Positions 7,431-14,394 of a stretch of DNA of 14,394 bases are shown here, in pieces. The notes under the pieces are model-generated. The model searched no databases, was not told the DNA's origin, and saw only the letters and a list, made by a program, of their open reading frames with translations. Both the position numbers and the translations under genes were made by a program. Origin of the DNA: O2-02-FULL-42-9 sp038043025 (GTDB lineage Bacteria > Pseudomonadota > Gammaproteobacteria > UBA12402); NCBI GenBank assembly GCA_038043025.1, contig JBBTCW010000038.1, positions 1 through 14,394 on the forward strand. The letters run 5' to 3'. The first letter of the stretch is position 1, and the number at the start of each line of letters is the position of its first letter.

Positions 7431-8603
7431 ATGTTTGAGTTAGTAGACAACTTTCCGCAGAGTGCTGTTATCAAGGTAATCGGCGTGGGTGGCGGAGGCG
7501 GTAACGCGGTAGAACATATGTTAACGCAAGCGATTGAGGGCGTTGATTTTGTTTGTGCGAACACGGATTCGCAAGCGCTAAAAGCATCCAATGCTCGTAC
7601 TTTATTGCAGTTGGGCTCAGAAGTCACCAAGGGGTTGGGAGCAGGTTCAGATCCCAAAATTGGTCGTCAATCGGCCGAAGAGGATCGTGATCGCATTAAA
7701 GAAATTTTAGATGGCGCCGATATGATCTTTATTACCGCTGGTATGGGCGGGGGTACAGGCACGGGTGCCGCGCCGATTGTCGCTCAAATTGCAAAAGAAT
7801 TAGGAATACTCACCGTCGCTGTTGTAACGAAACCTTTTTCATTTGAAGGCACGAAGCGTATGGAAGTTGCTGAGGGAGGTATTCGAGAATTAGCGCAATT
7901 TGTTGACTCGTTAATTACCATTCCAAATGATAAATTATTGAGCGTTTTGGGCAAAGAAATTACCTTATTGGATGCTTTTAAGTCAGCGAATAATGTTTTA
8001 TTGGGTGCGGTTCAAGGTATTGCTGAACTGATTACACGCCCGGGTTTAATCAATGTTGATTTTGCCGACGTGCGTACTGTGATGCGCGAAATGGGTGTTG
8101 CGATGATGGGCACGGGCGTGGCCACGGGTCCAACGCGGGCTGTGGAAGCGGCGGAAGCGGCTATTTCGAGCCCATTGTTGGAGGATATTAATTTGACAGG
8201 TGCGCGAGGTGTATTAGTTAATATTACCGCCGGCTTAAATATGTCTATTGGCGAGTTTGAATCGGTGGGTACTGTTATTCGTCATTTTAGCTCCGATAAT
8301 GCAACGGTTGTGGTTGGTACTGTTATCGATCCTGAAATGACCGATGAGATGCGTGTTACTGTTGTTGTGACAGGTATTGATGGCAAAAATTTAATAGATG
8401 ATGATATCACACCATCAGCGGCCGCTCTGGGCGTTTCTCCAGAGCCGCGAGTGGATTATCATAAATTAGATAGACCTGCCGTGTTGCGCAAAAAAAACAC
8501 GCCAGTATCCTCAAAACCGGCTGAATACGTCGACCAAGACGTTGAATATTTAGATATTCCTGCGTTTTTGCGTCGCAAAGAAAAGGCAGATACGAGAAAT
8601 TAG
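7431..8603 (+). CDS. ftsZ: Cell division GTPase FtsZ
   Basis: FtsZ is the tubulin-like GTPase that polymerises into the cytoplasmic Z-ring. The 390-aa protein begins with the usual nucleotide-binding glycine run VIGVGGGGGNAV. It has the tubulin signature GGGTGTG (106-112) and the T7 catalytic loop NVDFAD (N208, D210, D213), which completes GTP hydrolysis in the next subunit. A short linker (about 325-371) leads to the conserved C-terminal peptide EYLDIPAFLRRK (372-383) that binds FtsA, ZipA and MinC. The linker is short and rich in P, K and D, as in related bacteria. The ribosome site GAGG (7417-7420) lies 10 bases before the ATG. A hairpin follows the gene. Confidence 0.99.
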   Translation: MFELVDNFPQSAVIKVIGVGGGGGNAVEHMLTQAIEGVDFVCANTDSQALKASNARTLLQLGSEVTKGLGAGSDPKIGRQSAEEDRDRIKEILDGADMIFITAGMGGGTGTGAAPIVAQIAKELGILTVAVVTKPFSFEGTKRMEVAEGGIRELAQFVDSLITIPNDKLLSVLGKEITLLDAFKSANNVLLGAVQGIAELITRPGLINVDFADVRTVMREMGVAMMGTGVATGPTRAVEAAEAAISSPLLEDINLTGARGVLVNITAGLNMSIGEFESVGTVIRHFSSDNATVVVGTVIDPEMTDEMRVTVVVTGIDGKNLIDDDITPSAAALGVSPEPRVDYHKLDRPAVLRKKNTPVSSKPAEYVDQDVEYLDIPAFLRRKEKADTRN

Positions 8604-8625
8604 TCATCTAACTTGTTGGAAATCG

Positions 8626-8657
8626 GTCGAAATGCTGGATACAATCGGCATTTCGGT
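8626..8657 (+). terminator. Hairpin between ftsZ and lpxC
   Basis: CGAAATGC at 8628-8635 pairs perfectly with GCATTTCG at 8648-8655, extended by two G-T wobble pairs, around a 12-base loop. GGTTTATTAT follows, a poor U-rich tail. It could be a weak or partial terminator or attenuator that lowers read-through into lpxC. The remaining 43 bases before lpxC are AT rich with no clear promoter. Confidence 0.4.
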
Positions 8658-8702
8658 TTATTATCCCCGTTCATTTACTTATATCAATAAAGAATTAGAT
8701 TG

Positions 8703-9620
8703 ATGGTTTATCAGCGAACATTAAATAATGTCATTAAGGCGACCGGTGTTACTGTGCATAGTGGTAAGCGTGCTGAGTTGATATTACGTCCCGCTCCTCC
8801 CAATACGGGTATTGTATTTCATCGCATAGATCTTGATGCGTCAATCGATATTCCAGCGCGCGTCGAAAATGTCAGTGATACGTTATTGTCTACTACGATC
8901 GCAAAAAATAATATTAAAGTATCCACCGTCGAGCATTTATTATCTGCATTTGCAGGCATGGGCGTCGATAATGCTTATGTCGATGTGACCGCCGCCGAAG
9001 TACCTATTATGGATGGTAGTGCGGGTCCATTTGTTTTTTTAATTCAATCCGCCGGCATTAAAATGCAAAAAGCGCCCAAACGTTTTTTACGCATTAAAGA
9101 AAAAGTATCCGTTAAAGAAAAAGATAAAACAGCCAGCTTAGAACCGTTTGATGGGTTTAAAGTTGACTTTACAATTGATTTTGATCATCCGATGTTTAAG
9201 ACGGCAACGAACCAAGCAGTATTAGATTTTTCAAGTACATCTTATATGAAAGAAGTCAGTCGTGCGAGAACGTTTGGTTTTTTGGCTGATTTTGAACGCA
9301 TGCAATCGATGAATTTAGCGCTAGGCGGCAGCAAAGATAATGCAATCGTGATCGATGATTTTCGTATTTTAAACGAAGATGGATTGCGTTATGAAGATGA
9401 GTTTGTTAAACATAAAATTTTAGATGCTATTGGTGATTTATATTTATTAGGCTCAAGCGTCATTGGAGCCTTTGAAGGCTATAAATCTGGCCACGAAATC
9501 AATAATAAATTGTTACGAAAATTATTAGCCACTGAATCTGCGTGGGAATATGTGACGTTTGAAGAAGTGGCAGAAGTGCCGATTACGTATCTCCAGCCTT
9601 TAAACGCGAGTTCCGGATAA
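8703..9620 (+). CDS. lpxC: UDP-3-O-acyl-N-acetylglucosamine deacetylase LpxC
   Basis: LpxC is the zinc-dependent cytoplasmic deacetylase that commits UDP-3-O-acyl-GlcNAc to lipid A synthesis, so the cell makes lipopolysaccharide. Starting at the second of two adjacent ATGs (8700, 8703) gives 305 aa beginning MVYQRTL, the same length and opening as the E. coli enzyme; I chose it for that reason. E77 and H78 in STVEHLL, H237 and D241 in HKILDAIGD, and H264 in KSGHEINNK match the catalytic glutamate, the three zinc ligands and the general acid. Other family blocks are PIMDGSAGPF and SRARTFGF. The ribosome site is weak (AAAGAA), which may matter because LpxC levels are tightly held in enterobacteria. 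The C-terminus lacks an obvious LA(X)LA-type degradation tail, ending NASSG. Confidence 0.98.
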   Translation: MVYQRTLNNVIKATGVTVHSGKRAELILRPAPPNTGIVFHRIDLDASIDIPARVENVSDTLLSTTIAKNNIKVSTVEHLLSAFAGMGVDNAYVDVTAAEVPIMDGSAGPFVFLIQSAGIKMQKAPKRFLRIKEKVSVKEKDKTASLEPFDGFKVDFTIDFDHPMFKTATNQAVLDFSSTSYMKEVSRARTFGFLADFERMQSMNLALGGSKDNAIVIDDFRILNEDGLRYEDEFVKHKILDAIGDLYLLGSSVIGAFEGYKSGHEINNKLLRKLLATESAWEYVTFEEVAEVPITYLQPLNASSG

Positions 9621-9638
9621 GCATTTGGCGATTGTGTA

Positions 9639-9655
9639 ACATGCCGCTGGCATGT
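9639..9655. terminator. Hairpin between convergent lpxC and dciA
   Basis: ACATGCC (9639-9645) and GGCATGT (9649-9655) form a perfect 7-bp GC-rich stem with a 3-base loop, 18 bases after the lpxC stop and 30 bases from the dciA stop. Symmetry would let it act on both converging transcripts. It lacks a T run in either direction, so intrinsic termination is uncertain. Confidence 0.4.
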
Positions 9656-9684
9656 CGGTTCGCTCTCACCCTCTGAGCTGAGTA

Positions 9685-10128
9685 TTATGAGAGAAATTTC
9701 TGTAGCGCCGTTTTAAGTTCTGGATCTGTTATGCCATCCGATGTTTCTTGTAATAATTGGCGTGTCTTTTTTGAAAGAATCAGCTTGGGTGTCATTTTTT
9801 TAGACTCATCGTTTTTGGGTTGCACCAGGCATTTAATTTCTTTGAGACTTTGAAACTCATGCGTTCGTTGGAGGTTCTCGATTAACTCCGGAGTTTGATA
9901 GCGTAATTTAGTCGCCCAAGTCGCTGAATCCACGATGAGCGTTAAAATTCTTTGTTCAAATCCGCCAATTTGGCAGTGTTTATGTTCGTTGGTGGGTAGA
10001 TAGCGATAGAGTATGTCATTCCATTTCTGCAACTGTTTGGCGTGACTAATTAGATAGCCTAAAGCAGAGTGGGCGTTTTGTAAGACATTTGCCGCGGATT
10101 TATATGTGGGTGCTTGTTTCTCGGCCAT
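9685..10128 (-). CDS. dciA: DciA-like DUF721 protein (predicted replicative helicase loader)
   Basis: A 147-aa protein matching the DUF721 family. In bacteria without DnaC or DnaI, DciA assists DnaB helicase loading. The N-terminal domain shows the usual helix around W36 (LQKWNDILYRYLP), then strands with IGGFEQRILTLIVDSATWATKLRY (about 54-77), where the SATWATKLRY block is the family hallmark, and KEIKCLVQP. The C-terminal third (105-147) is charged and probably flexible. It lies in reverse orientation between lpxC and secA. No SecM-like secretion monitor is present. The start has only a poor ribosome site (GAG 2 bases away), and TATAAC 5 bases upstream could drive a leaderless transcript (inference). 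It shares a 53-bp divergent gap with secA. Confidence 0.85.
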   Translation of the reverse strand: MAEKQAPTYKSAANVLQNAHSALGYLISHAKQLQKWNDILYRYLPTNEHKHCQIGGFEQRILTLIVDSATWATKLRYQTPELIENLQRTHEFQSLKEIKCLVQPKNDESKKMTPKLILSKKTRQLLQETSDGITDPELKTALQKFLS

Positions 10129-10181
10129 ATCTCGTTATACTAATTCTCATTGTTGGGTATTTTTAAATTGGACGTTATTTT

Positions 10182-12923
10182 ATGATCGTTGTTTCACGAA
10201 TTATAAAGCTATTTTGTGGTAGCCGCAATGAGCGAGTTGTTAAAAGATTGCACAAGGTGGTCGTGCAAATCAATGCGTATGAGACAGAGTATGAACAACT
10301 GTCCGATGAAGAATTACGGAAAAAAACCGATGAATTTCGATTACGTTTAAGAAAAGGTGAAACCTTAAACGATCTTTTACCCGAAGCGTTTGCCGTGGTG
10401 CGCGAAGCGAGCAGACGAACGTTGGGTTTGCGACCATTTGATGTGCAGTTGATTGGGGGCATGATTTTACATGATGGCAAAATTGCCGAAATGTGTACCG
10501 GTGAAGGTAAAACGCTTGTCGCAACGATGCCGGTATATTTGAATGCATTGACGGGTAATAGTGTTCATCTTGTGACGGTGAATGATTATTTGGCATCACG
10601 TGATGCCGCTTGGATGAATCCGATTTATGAATTTTTAGGACTCACCGTTGGGGTGAACTTAGCCGGCATGACGCCAGAAGAAAAACGCGCAGCGTATGCG
10701 GCCGATGTGACTTATGGAACCAACAATGAATTTGGTTTTGATTATTTGCGCGACAATATGGCATTTACATTGGAAGAGCGTGTTCAGCGCGATCTTTCTT
10801 TTGCGATTGTCGATGAAGTAGATTCGATTTTAATTGATGAAGCGCGAACGCCATTAATTATTTCAGGCTCTTCCGAAGATAGCTCTGATTTATATAAAAA
10901 AATCAATTTACTTATTCCAAAACTGACGTTGCGCGAAACCGAAGGTAGTTCAGGCGATTACTATTTGGATGAAAAACAAAAACAAGCATTTTTGACCGAA
11001 GAAGGGCATGAGCATATTGAAGAATTGCTTTATAAAGAAGGATTATTAAAAGAAGGCGATAGTTTATATGATGCAAACAATATCATTTTAATGCACCATT
11101 TAAACGCGGCGTTGCGTTCACATAAACTATATCAACGTGATACAGATTATATTGTGAAAGATGGCGAAGTTGTTATTGTTGATGAGCATACCGGTCGTAT
11201 GATGCTGGGCCGTCGTTGGTCGGAGGGATTGCATCAAGCAGTCGAGGCAAAAGAGAATGTTGAGATTCGTCATGAAAACCAAACCTTGGCAACCATTACG
11301 TTCCAAAATTATTTTCGTTTGTATGATAAATTAGCGGGCATGACGGGTACGGCGGATACGGAAGCATATGAGTTTCAGCAAATTTATAATTTAGAAGTGG
11401 TGGTGATTCCGACAAACAAACCGCTGATTCGAAAAGATAGCCCCGACCGTGTTTTTTTGACGATACAAGAGAAGTTTGCGGCGATCATCGAAGAAATTAA
11501 AGATTGTCGTTTGAACAAACAACCTGTTTTAGTGGGTACGGCCTCGATTGAAAATTCTGAATTATTATCGGAAATGTTGAAAAAAGAAAAAATACCGCAC
11601 AATGTATTAAATGCCAAAAACCACGAGCGCGAAGCAGAAATTGTCATGCAAGCTGGATTGCCAGGCGCCGTCACCATTGCGACCAATATGGCGGGTCGCG
11701 GTACTGACATTATATTAGGTGGCAATGTCGAAGCAGAAATCAAAAAATTGGATAATCCGGGTGAGGACGAAAAAGCGCGTTTACGAAAAGAATGGCAGGA
11801 ACGTCATAATTTAGTGCTTGAGTCGGGCGGTTTACATATGATTGGTAGCGAGCGACATGAGTCCCGACGTATTGATAATCAATTGCGCGGTCGTTCAGGG
11901 CGTCAGGGAGACCCGGGTTCCTCAAGATTTTATGTATCATTTCAAGATAACTTAATGCGTATCTTTGCATCTGATCGCGTGTCTACCATCATGAAACGTT
12001 TAGGCATGAAAGAAGGGGATGCGATTGAACATCGTTGGGTTACCAAGGCGATCGAGAATGCACAGCGTAAAGTCGAAACATTTCACTTTGATATTCGAAA
12101 ACAATTGCTCGAATTTGATAATGTCGCGAATGATCAGCGCAAAGTGATTTATAAACAGCGTACAGATTTAATGGCGATGAATGATATTTCGGAGACGATC
12201 AGAGCTGTTTTCGCTGATGTGGCCGATCAAATTGTTTCACAGTATGTTCCGCCTGAAAGTATGGAAGAAATGTGGGATATTCCTGATTTAGAAAAGAGAT
12301 TAAAATCAGATTTCGACTTGGATTTGCCCATTTCCGTTCTATTAAAAGAAGATACCAAGTTGCATGAAGACAGTCTTCGTCAACTGATTAGCGATCGTCT
12401 TTGGGAACATTACAAAGCGAAAGAGGTTTTGGCCGGCGCAGAACCGATGCGCCAATTTGAAAAAGCGGTGTTGTTGCAAACATTAGACGCGTATTGGAAA
12501 GAACATTTAGCGACGATGGATCAATTGCGACAAAGCATTCATTTAATGGGCTATGCACAAAAAGATCCAAAACAAGAATATAAGCGAGAATCATTTCATT
12601 TATTTTCTGATATGTTAAACAATATCAAAATCGAAGTGGTGCGTATTTTAAGTACAGTAAAAATTCAAGACCCTGAAGATGTCGATGCGATCGAAGAACA
12701 GCGTCGACGTGCCGCGCCGACAGAAGTGCACTATCAACACTCGGAAGGCGGTGATTTAGATCGATGGAAAGACAAGCGACGCAAATTACCCGAAGAAAAA
12801 GCACAATCCTCCATTGTTAAAATTGAGACCATGCGCCGTGATACGCCAAAAGTGGGTCGCAATGATCCTTGTCCCTGTGGATCGGGCAAAAAATATAAAC
12901 ATTGTTGTGGTGTGTTACAATAA
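10182..12923 (+). CDS. secA: Protein translocase ATPase SecA
   Basis: SecA is the motor that pushes unfolded preproteins through SecYEG. At 913 aa it is full length (E. coli 901). The N-terminus GSRNERVVKRLHKVV is typical. NBD1 has Walker A TGEGKT (106-111) and DEVDSILIDEAR (Walker B, 211-222). Also present are the TYGTNNEFGFDYLRD block, GMTGTADTE, and the NBD2 blocks VTIATNMAGRGTDI and RGRSGRQGD. The C-terminal zinc tail CPCGSGKKYKHCC has C897, C899, C908 and C909, the SecB- and lipid-binding tail. The ribosome site GGA (10170-10172) lies 9 bases before the ATG. The gene is divergent from dciA and appears monocistronic, followed by a long gap with palindromic repeats. Confidence 0.99.
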   Translation: MIVVSRIIKLFCGSRNERVVKRLHKVVVQINAYETEYEQLSDEELRKKTDEFRLRLRKGETLNDLLPEAFAVVREASRRTLGLRPFDVQLIGGMILHDGKIAEMCTGEGKTLVATMPVYLNALTGNSVHLVTVNDYLASRDAAWMNPIYEFLGLTVGVNLAGMTPEEKRAAYAADVTYGTNNEFGFDYLRDNMAFTLEERVQRDLSFAIVDEVDSILIDEARTPLIISGSSEDSSDLYKKINLLIPKLTLRETEGSSGDYYLDEKQKQAFLTEEGHEHIEELLYKEGLLKEGDSLYDANNIILMHHLNAALRSHKLYQRDTDYIVKDGEVVIVDEHTGRMMLGRRWSEGLHQAVEAKENVEIRHENQTLATITFQNYFRLYDKLAGMTGTADTEAYEFQQIYNLEVVVIPTNKPLIRKDSPDRVFLTIQEKFAAIIEEIKDCRLNKQPVLVGTASIENSELLSEMLKKEKIPHNVLNAKNHEREAEIVMQAGLPGAVTIATNMAGRGTDIILGGNVEAEIKKLDNPGEDEKARLRKEWQERHNLVLESGGLHMIGSERHESRRIDNQLRGRSGRQGDPGSSRFYVSFQDNLMRIFASDRVSTIMKRLGMKEGDAIEHRWVTKAIENAQRKVETFHFDIRKQLLEFDNVANDQRKVIYKQRTDLMAMNDISETIRAVFADVADQIVSQYVPPESMEEMWDIPDLEKRLKSDFDLDLPISVLLKEDTKLHEDSLRQLISDRLWEHYKAKEVLAGAEPMRQFEKAVLLQTLDAYWKEHLATMDQLRQSIHLMGYAQKDPKQEYKRESFHLFSDMLNNIKIEVVRILSTVKIQDPEDVDAIEEQRRRAAPTEVHYQHSEGGDLDRWKDKRRKLPEEKAQSSIVKIETMRRDTPKVGRNDPCPCGSGKKYKHCCGVLQ

Positions 12924-12985
12924 CATGGCTTTGTGGGATCGTCGCTCCGGAATTCAGAGAATCGACGTGCGAAACTAAAGTATTT

Positions 12986-13063
12986 CCTGGATCTCGCTGG
13001 TTTTGTCCGCGGTATGATATTTCATCGTCTCTGTCATGCCGCGACTTGATCGCGGCATCCAGG
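12986..13063. repeat. Inverted pair of GTCAT...ATCCAG-type palindromic repeats
   Basis: The right unit at 13034-13063 reads TCATGCCGCGA, loop CTTGA, TCGCGGCATCCAGG, with a perfect 9-bp stem (13036-13044 with 13050-13058). This type of short palindrome, bounded by GTCAT and ATCCAG, is dispersed in many Rickettsiales, Legionellales and other proteobacterial genomes. The left unit (12986-13019) is a decayed copy in the opposite orientation: it begins CCTGGAT and carries CCGCGGTATGA. The two could fold separately or pair with each other (CCTGGAT at 12986-12992 with ATCCAGG at 13057-13063). Lying 62 bases after secA, they may stabilise or end its mRNA. There is no T run. Confidence 0.65.
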
Positions 13064-13152
13064 AGAATTTCGCTGGACTGAATGAATGACTTTTTATTGT
13101 GACTTCTCTAAATCGTGCATTTCTAAATCACCACATTATTTTTGTGTGTAAA

Positions 13153-13169
13153 TACAGATGTCATCTGTA
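13153..13169. repeat. Perfect 17-bp palindrome upstream of the orphan gene promoter
   Basis: TACAGAT (13153-13159) and ATCTGTA (13163-13169) form a perfect 7-bp inverted repeat with a 3-base centre, about 50 bp upstream of the extended -10 element. There is no T tail. It could be a regulator binding site or a small mRNA hairpin. Confidence 0.4.
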
Positions 13170-13218
13170 GGAAAAGGCTTTAAGTTTTGTAATTTTTTGA
13201 TGATTTTGTTGAATTTAG

Positions 13219-13227
13219 TGGTAGAAT
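13219..13227 (+). promoter_or_regulatory. Extended -10 promoter for the orphan gene
   Basis: TGGTAGAAT matches the TGnTATAAT extended -10 pattern with one change. TTGATG at 13197-13202 could be a -35, but its 19-base spacing is long; an extended -10 can work without a good -35. Transcription would start near 13234, leaving an untranslated leader of about 200 bases before the ATG at 13436. Confidence 0.45.
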
Positions 13228-13252
13228 ACCTGCATCCAGCATGTAAGCGGTT

Positions 13253-13320
13253 GCTTAAGAGAATTATTAATCGCGAAGGTGGAGTTTTTAAACAATCCTA
13301 GTCCTAATATTCCCTTAAGC
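13253..13320 (+). promoter_or_regulatory. Large leader hairpin upstream of the orphan gene
   Basis: GCTTAAGAGAAT (13253-13264) is complementary to ATTCCCTTAAGC (13309-13320) except for one mismatch, and after a single bulged T the stem continues four pairs (13266-13269 with 13305-13308). That gives about 15 pairs around a 35-base loop, inside the predicted leader. It could control mRNA stability or act as an RNA regulator; it does not match a riboswitch I know. Confidence 0.45.
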
Positions 13321-13435
13321 TAAAAATGAGAATAATAAAATCTTGGGAACTATTATTAATGTTATAAAAAAATCGAATTTCAAATTTTTTTGAGAATTTT
13401 GTGTAGGTAATAGGTTGTAGAAAGAGAATAAAATT

Positions 13436-14317
13436 ATGCCGCAGGCTACGACGACATATGTGACAGGTATTAAGAAGTGGAGCTTTTTGATACCCCAGGC
13501 ATTGTCGAATACGATTGCTGCAGTCTTGGTCAGCATTACGCGAGAGACTGAATATGACGCACATCAAATACGAGCAATTGTTAATATGCTGTTACGCAAT
13601 AAAGCGGCTCAGGTTTTATTTATTATGGGTGGTGTGTTACAATTGCCCAGCGAGCCTTATAGACGGCGACGATTATCGGGTGCTTCTCAGGATCATTTTT
13701 CGGTTGAACAGATGCGAGCGGCAGTTGAGCGGATAAAACACCATATCACAGGAATATGGGCGTGGGTTGGTGATGTAAAAGCAGGGGCAGTGTTTGATGA
13801 GGATAAACTTCCTGATTGCGCGGCTCACTATGCATTATTATCGGATGAAGACGAATTGATTACGTTATTGCGCGGTAAAGAAAAGGCATTCCAAGCGAGG
13901 CTGAATGATGTGCTACAAACTGACTATGCGCCTGTTTTATTAGGATCGACAGAGGCAGAAAAAATTGTTCGTTGTTCACCGTGGGAGGAATATCAAGGTA
14001 ATCCACGTGGCGATGAAACTGCACGTCGCAGATTTCTTCGTTTTTTGACAAAACTGTCTTTGGTTAAAAATACTTATGAGGCGAATAGCGATTATAAAGA
14101 AGGGATTGATGTTGTTATAAGACAATTTGCAAATACTGAGTATAAAAGGCTTTTAGAGCTTGAATATAAGCTCATTGAAAAGCAATTAAACGTTGATGAG
14201 TCGAATGAGTCGTTGCGCGCTAAATCAGTAGCACTGAAAGAAAAGGCAGAGCAGTTAAAGTCGAGGACACTTGTTGAAGAGTTACAGCTGGAGGCTTTTG
14301 AAGCGACGTATCAATGA
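13436..14317 (+). CDS. Unrecognised 293-aa protein, possible secreted effector
   Basis: I do not recognise this protein. It starts at 13436 with a weak purine-rich site (AGAG, 13423-13426). There is no signal peptide or clear membrane segment. The N-terminal half suggests an alternating strand-helix fold: a hydrophobic strand (KKWSFLIP, 13-20), a helix (40-55), a strand AAQVLFIMGGVLQL (57-70), a basic cluster YRRRRL (75-80) and a helix to about 105. Residues about 196-250 are mostly helical, and 233-285 are rich in K, E and L and probably form a coiled coil. The tail TLVEELQLEAFEATYQ is glutamate rich, like the E-block of some Dot/Icm substrates, but this is only suggestive. Gene structure, a plausible promoter and sense codon use support a real gene. 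It has no operon partner in view. Confidence 0.7.
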   Translation: MPQATTTYVTGIKKWSFLIPQALSNTIAAVLVSITRETEYDAHQIRAIVNMLLRNKAAQVLFIMGGVLQLPSEPYRRRRLSGASQDHFSVEQMRAAVERIKHHITGIWAWVGDVKAGAVFDEDKLPDCAAHYALLSDEDELITLLRGKEKAFQARLNDVLQTDYAPVLLGSTEAEKIVRCSPWEEYQGNPRGDETARRRFLRFLTKLSLVKNTYEANSDYKEGIDVVIRQFANTEYKRLLELEYKLIEKQLNVDESNESLRAKSVALKEKAEQLKSRTLVEELQLEAFEATYQ

Positions 14318-14394
14318 AGAGATTGTTTGAAAGTTGTCGTGAGCTATGATCCAAAGTTGTGTATGACTGGTTTTTGACCAGAGGAAATTAAGCG
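14318..14394. other. Right-edge non-coding sequence
   Basis: The 77 bases after the orphan gene contain no clear gene start. A weak hairpin, CTGGT (14367-14371) with ACCAG (14377-14381), has only five pairs and no T run, so it is not called as a terminator. Confidence 0.4.

Larger units (their letters stand above)
12924..13435. other. 512-bp gene-free region between secA and the orphan gene
   Basis: No coding sequence, tRNA or recognised RNA family is visible. From left to right it holds the palindromic repeat pair (12986-13063), a short direct repeat TCTAAATC at 13107-13114 and 13122-13129, a palindrome TACAGAT-GTC-ATCTGTA (13153-13169), an extended -10 promoter near 13219-13227, a large leader hairpin (13253-13320), and an AT-only stem (13366-13373 with 13384-13391). 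The right half becomes markedly AT rich. Confidence 0.6.

Noticed and set aside
13230..13310. Possible tRNA or known riboswitch in the leader of the orphan gene
   Set aside because: No TTCGA-type T-loop, anticodon arm or CCA end could be placed, and the long stem does not match any riboswitch core I recognise.
13366..13391. A-run/T-run stem as a terminator or operator
   Set aside because: The stem is entirely A-T and arises from simple homopolymer runs in an AT-rich leader.
13436..14317. Faint layout resemblance of the orphan protein to cyclodipeptide synthases (strand with S-N, helix, second strand, arginine-rich helix)
   Set aside because: The defining GxS catalytic serine region and the conserved Y/E residues could not be placed. 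Only a structure prediction or profile search would justify the call.
14367..14381. Hairpin after the orphan gene as a terminator
   Set aside because: Only five base pairs and no following T run.

Overview
The window looks like the distal part of the division and cell wall (dcw) cluster of a low-GC, AT-rich gammaproteobacterium. The order murC-murB-[insert]-ftsQ-ftsA-ftsZ-lpxC, then an inverted dciA (DUF721) and secA, is the classic gammaproteobacterial arrangement. Protein sequences are closest in my memory to Legionellales-type bacteria (Legionella, Coxiella, Berkiella and relatives). A GTCAT...ATCCAG palindromic repeat downstream of secA also fits intracellular or host-associated lineages. 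The genus assignment is inference only.

Layout. Positions 1-189 are untranslated sequence upstream of murC, with a short direct repeat. murC and murB (190-2488) overlap and supply UDP-MurNAc and its ligation to L-Ala for peptidoglycan synthesis. Where ddl (D-Ala-D-Ala ligase) normally sits, 2489-5347 instead holds an accessory cassette. It contains an AbiEi-like/Fic fusion protein on the + strand, with its own near-perfect sigma70 promoter embedded in a 20-bp direct repeat. Convergent to it is an AAA_14/DUF4143 ATPase on the - strand, whose promoter region carries three 13-bp sites spaced exactly 16 bp apart. ftsQ, ftsA and ftsZ (5348-8603) encode the divisome connector, the FtsZ membrane tether and the Z-ring GTPase. 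lpxC (8703-9620) is the committed step of lipid A synthesis. dciA (reverse strand) is the predicted replicative helicase loader. secA (10182-12923) is the Sec translocase motor.

After secA comes a gene-free stretch of about 510 bp (12924-13435). It holds an inverted pair of palindromic repeats, a small palindrome, an extended -10 promoter and a large leader hairpin. It leads into an unrecognised 293-aa protein (13436-14317) with a coiled-coil, glutamate-rich C-terminus, which could be a secreted effector, though this is unproven.

The housekeeping genes are intact, with all checked catalytic motifs present. The unusual material is the Fic/ATPase cassette and its operator-like repeats, an 11-bp motif shared between the fic promoter and the ftsA-ftsZ gap, and the orphan gene with its structured leader. 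No rRNA, tRNA, CRISPR array, IS element or transposase was seen.
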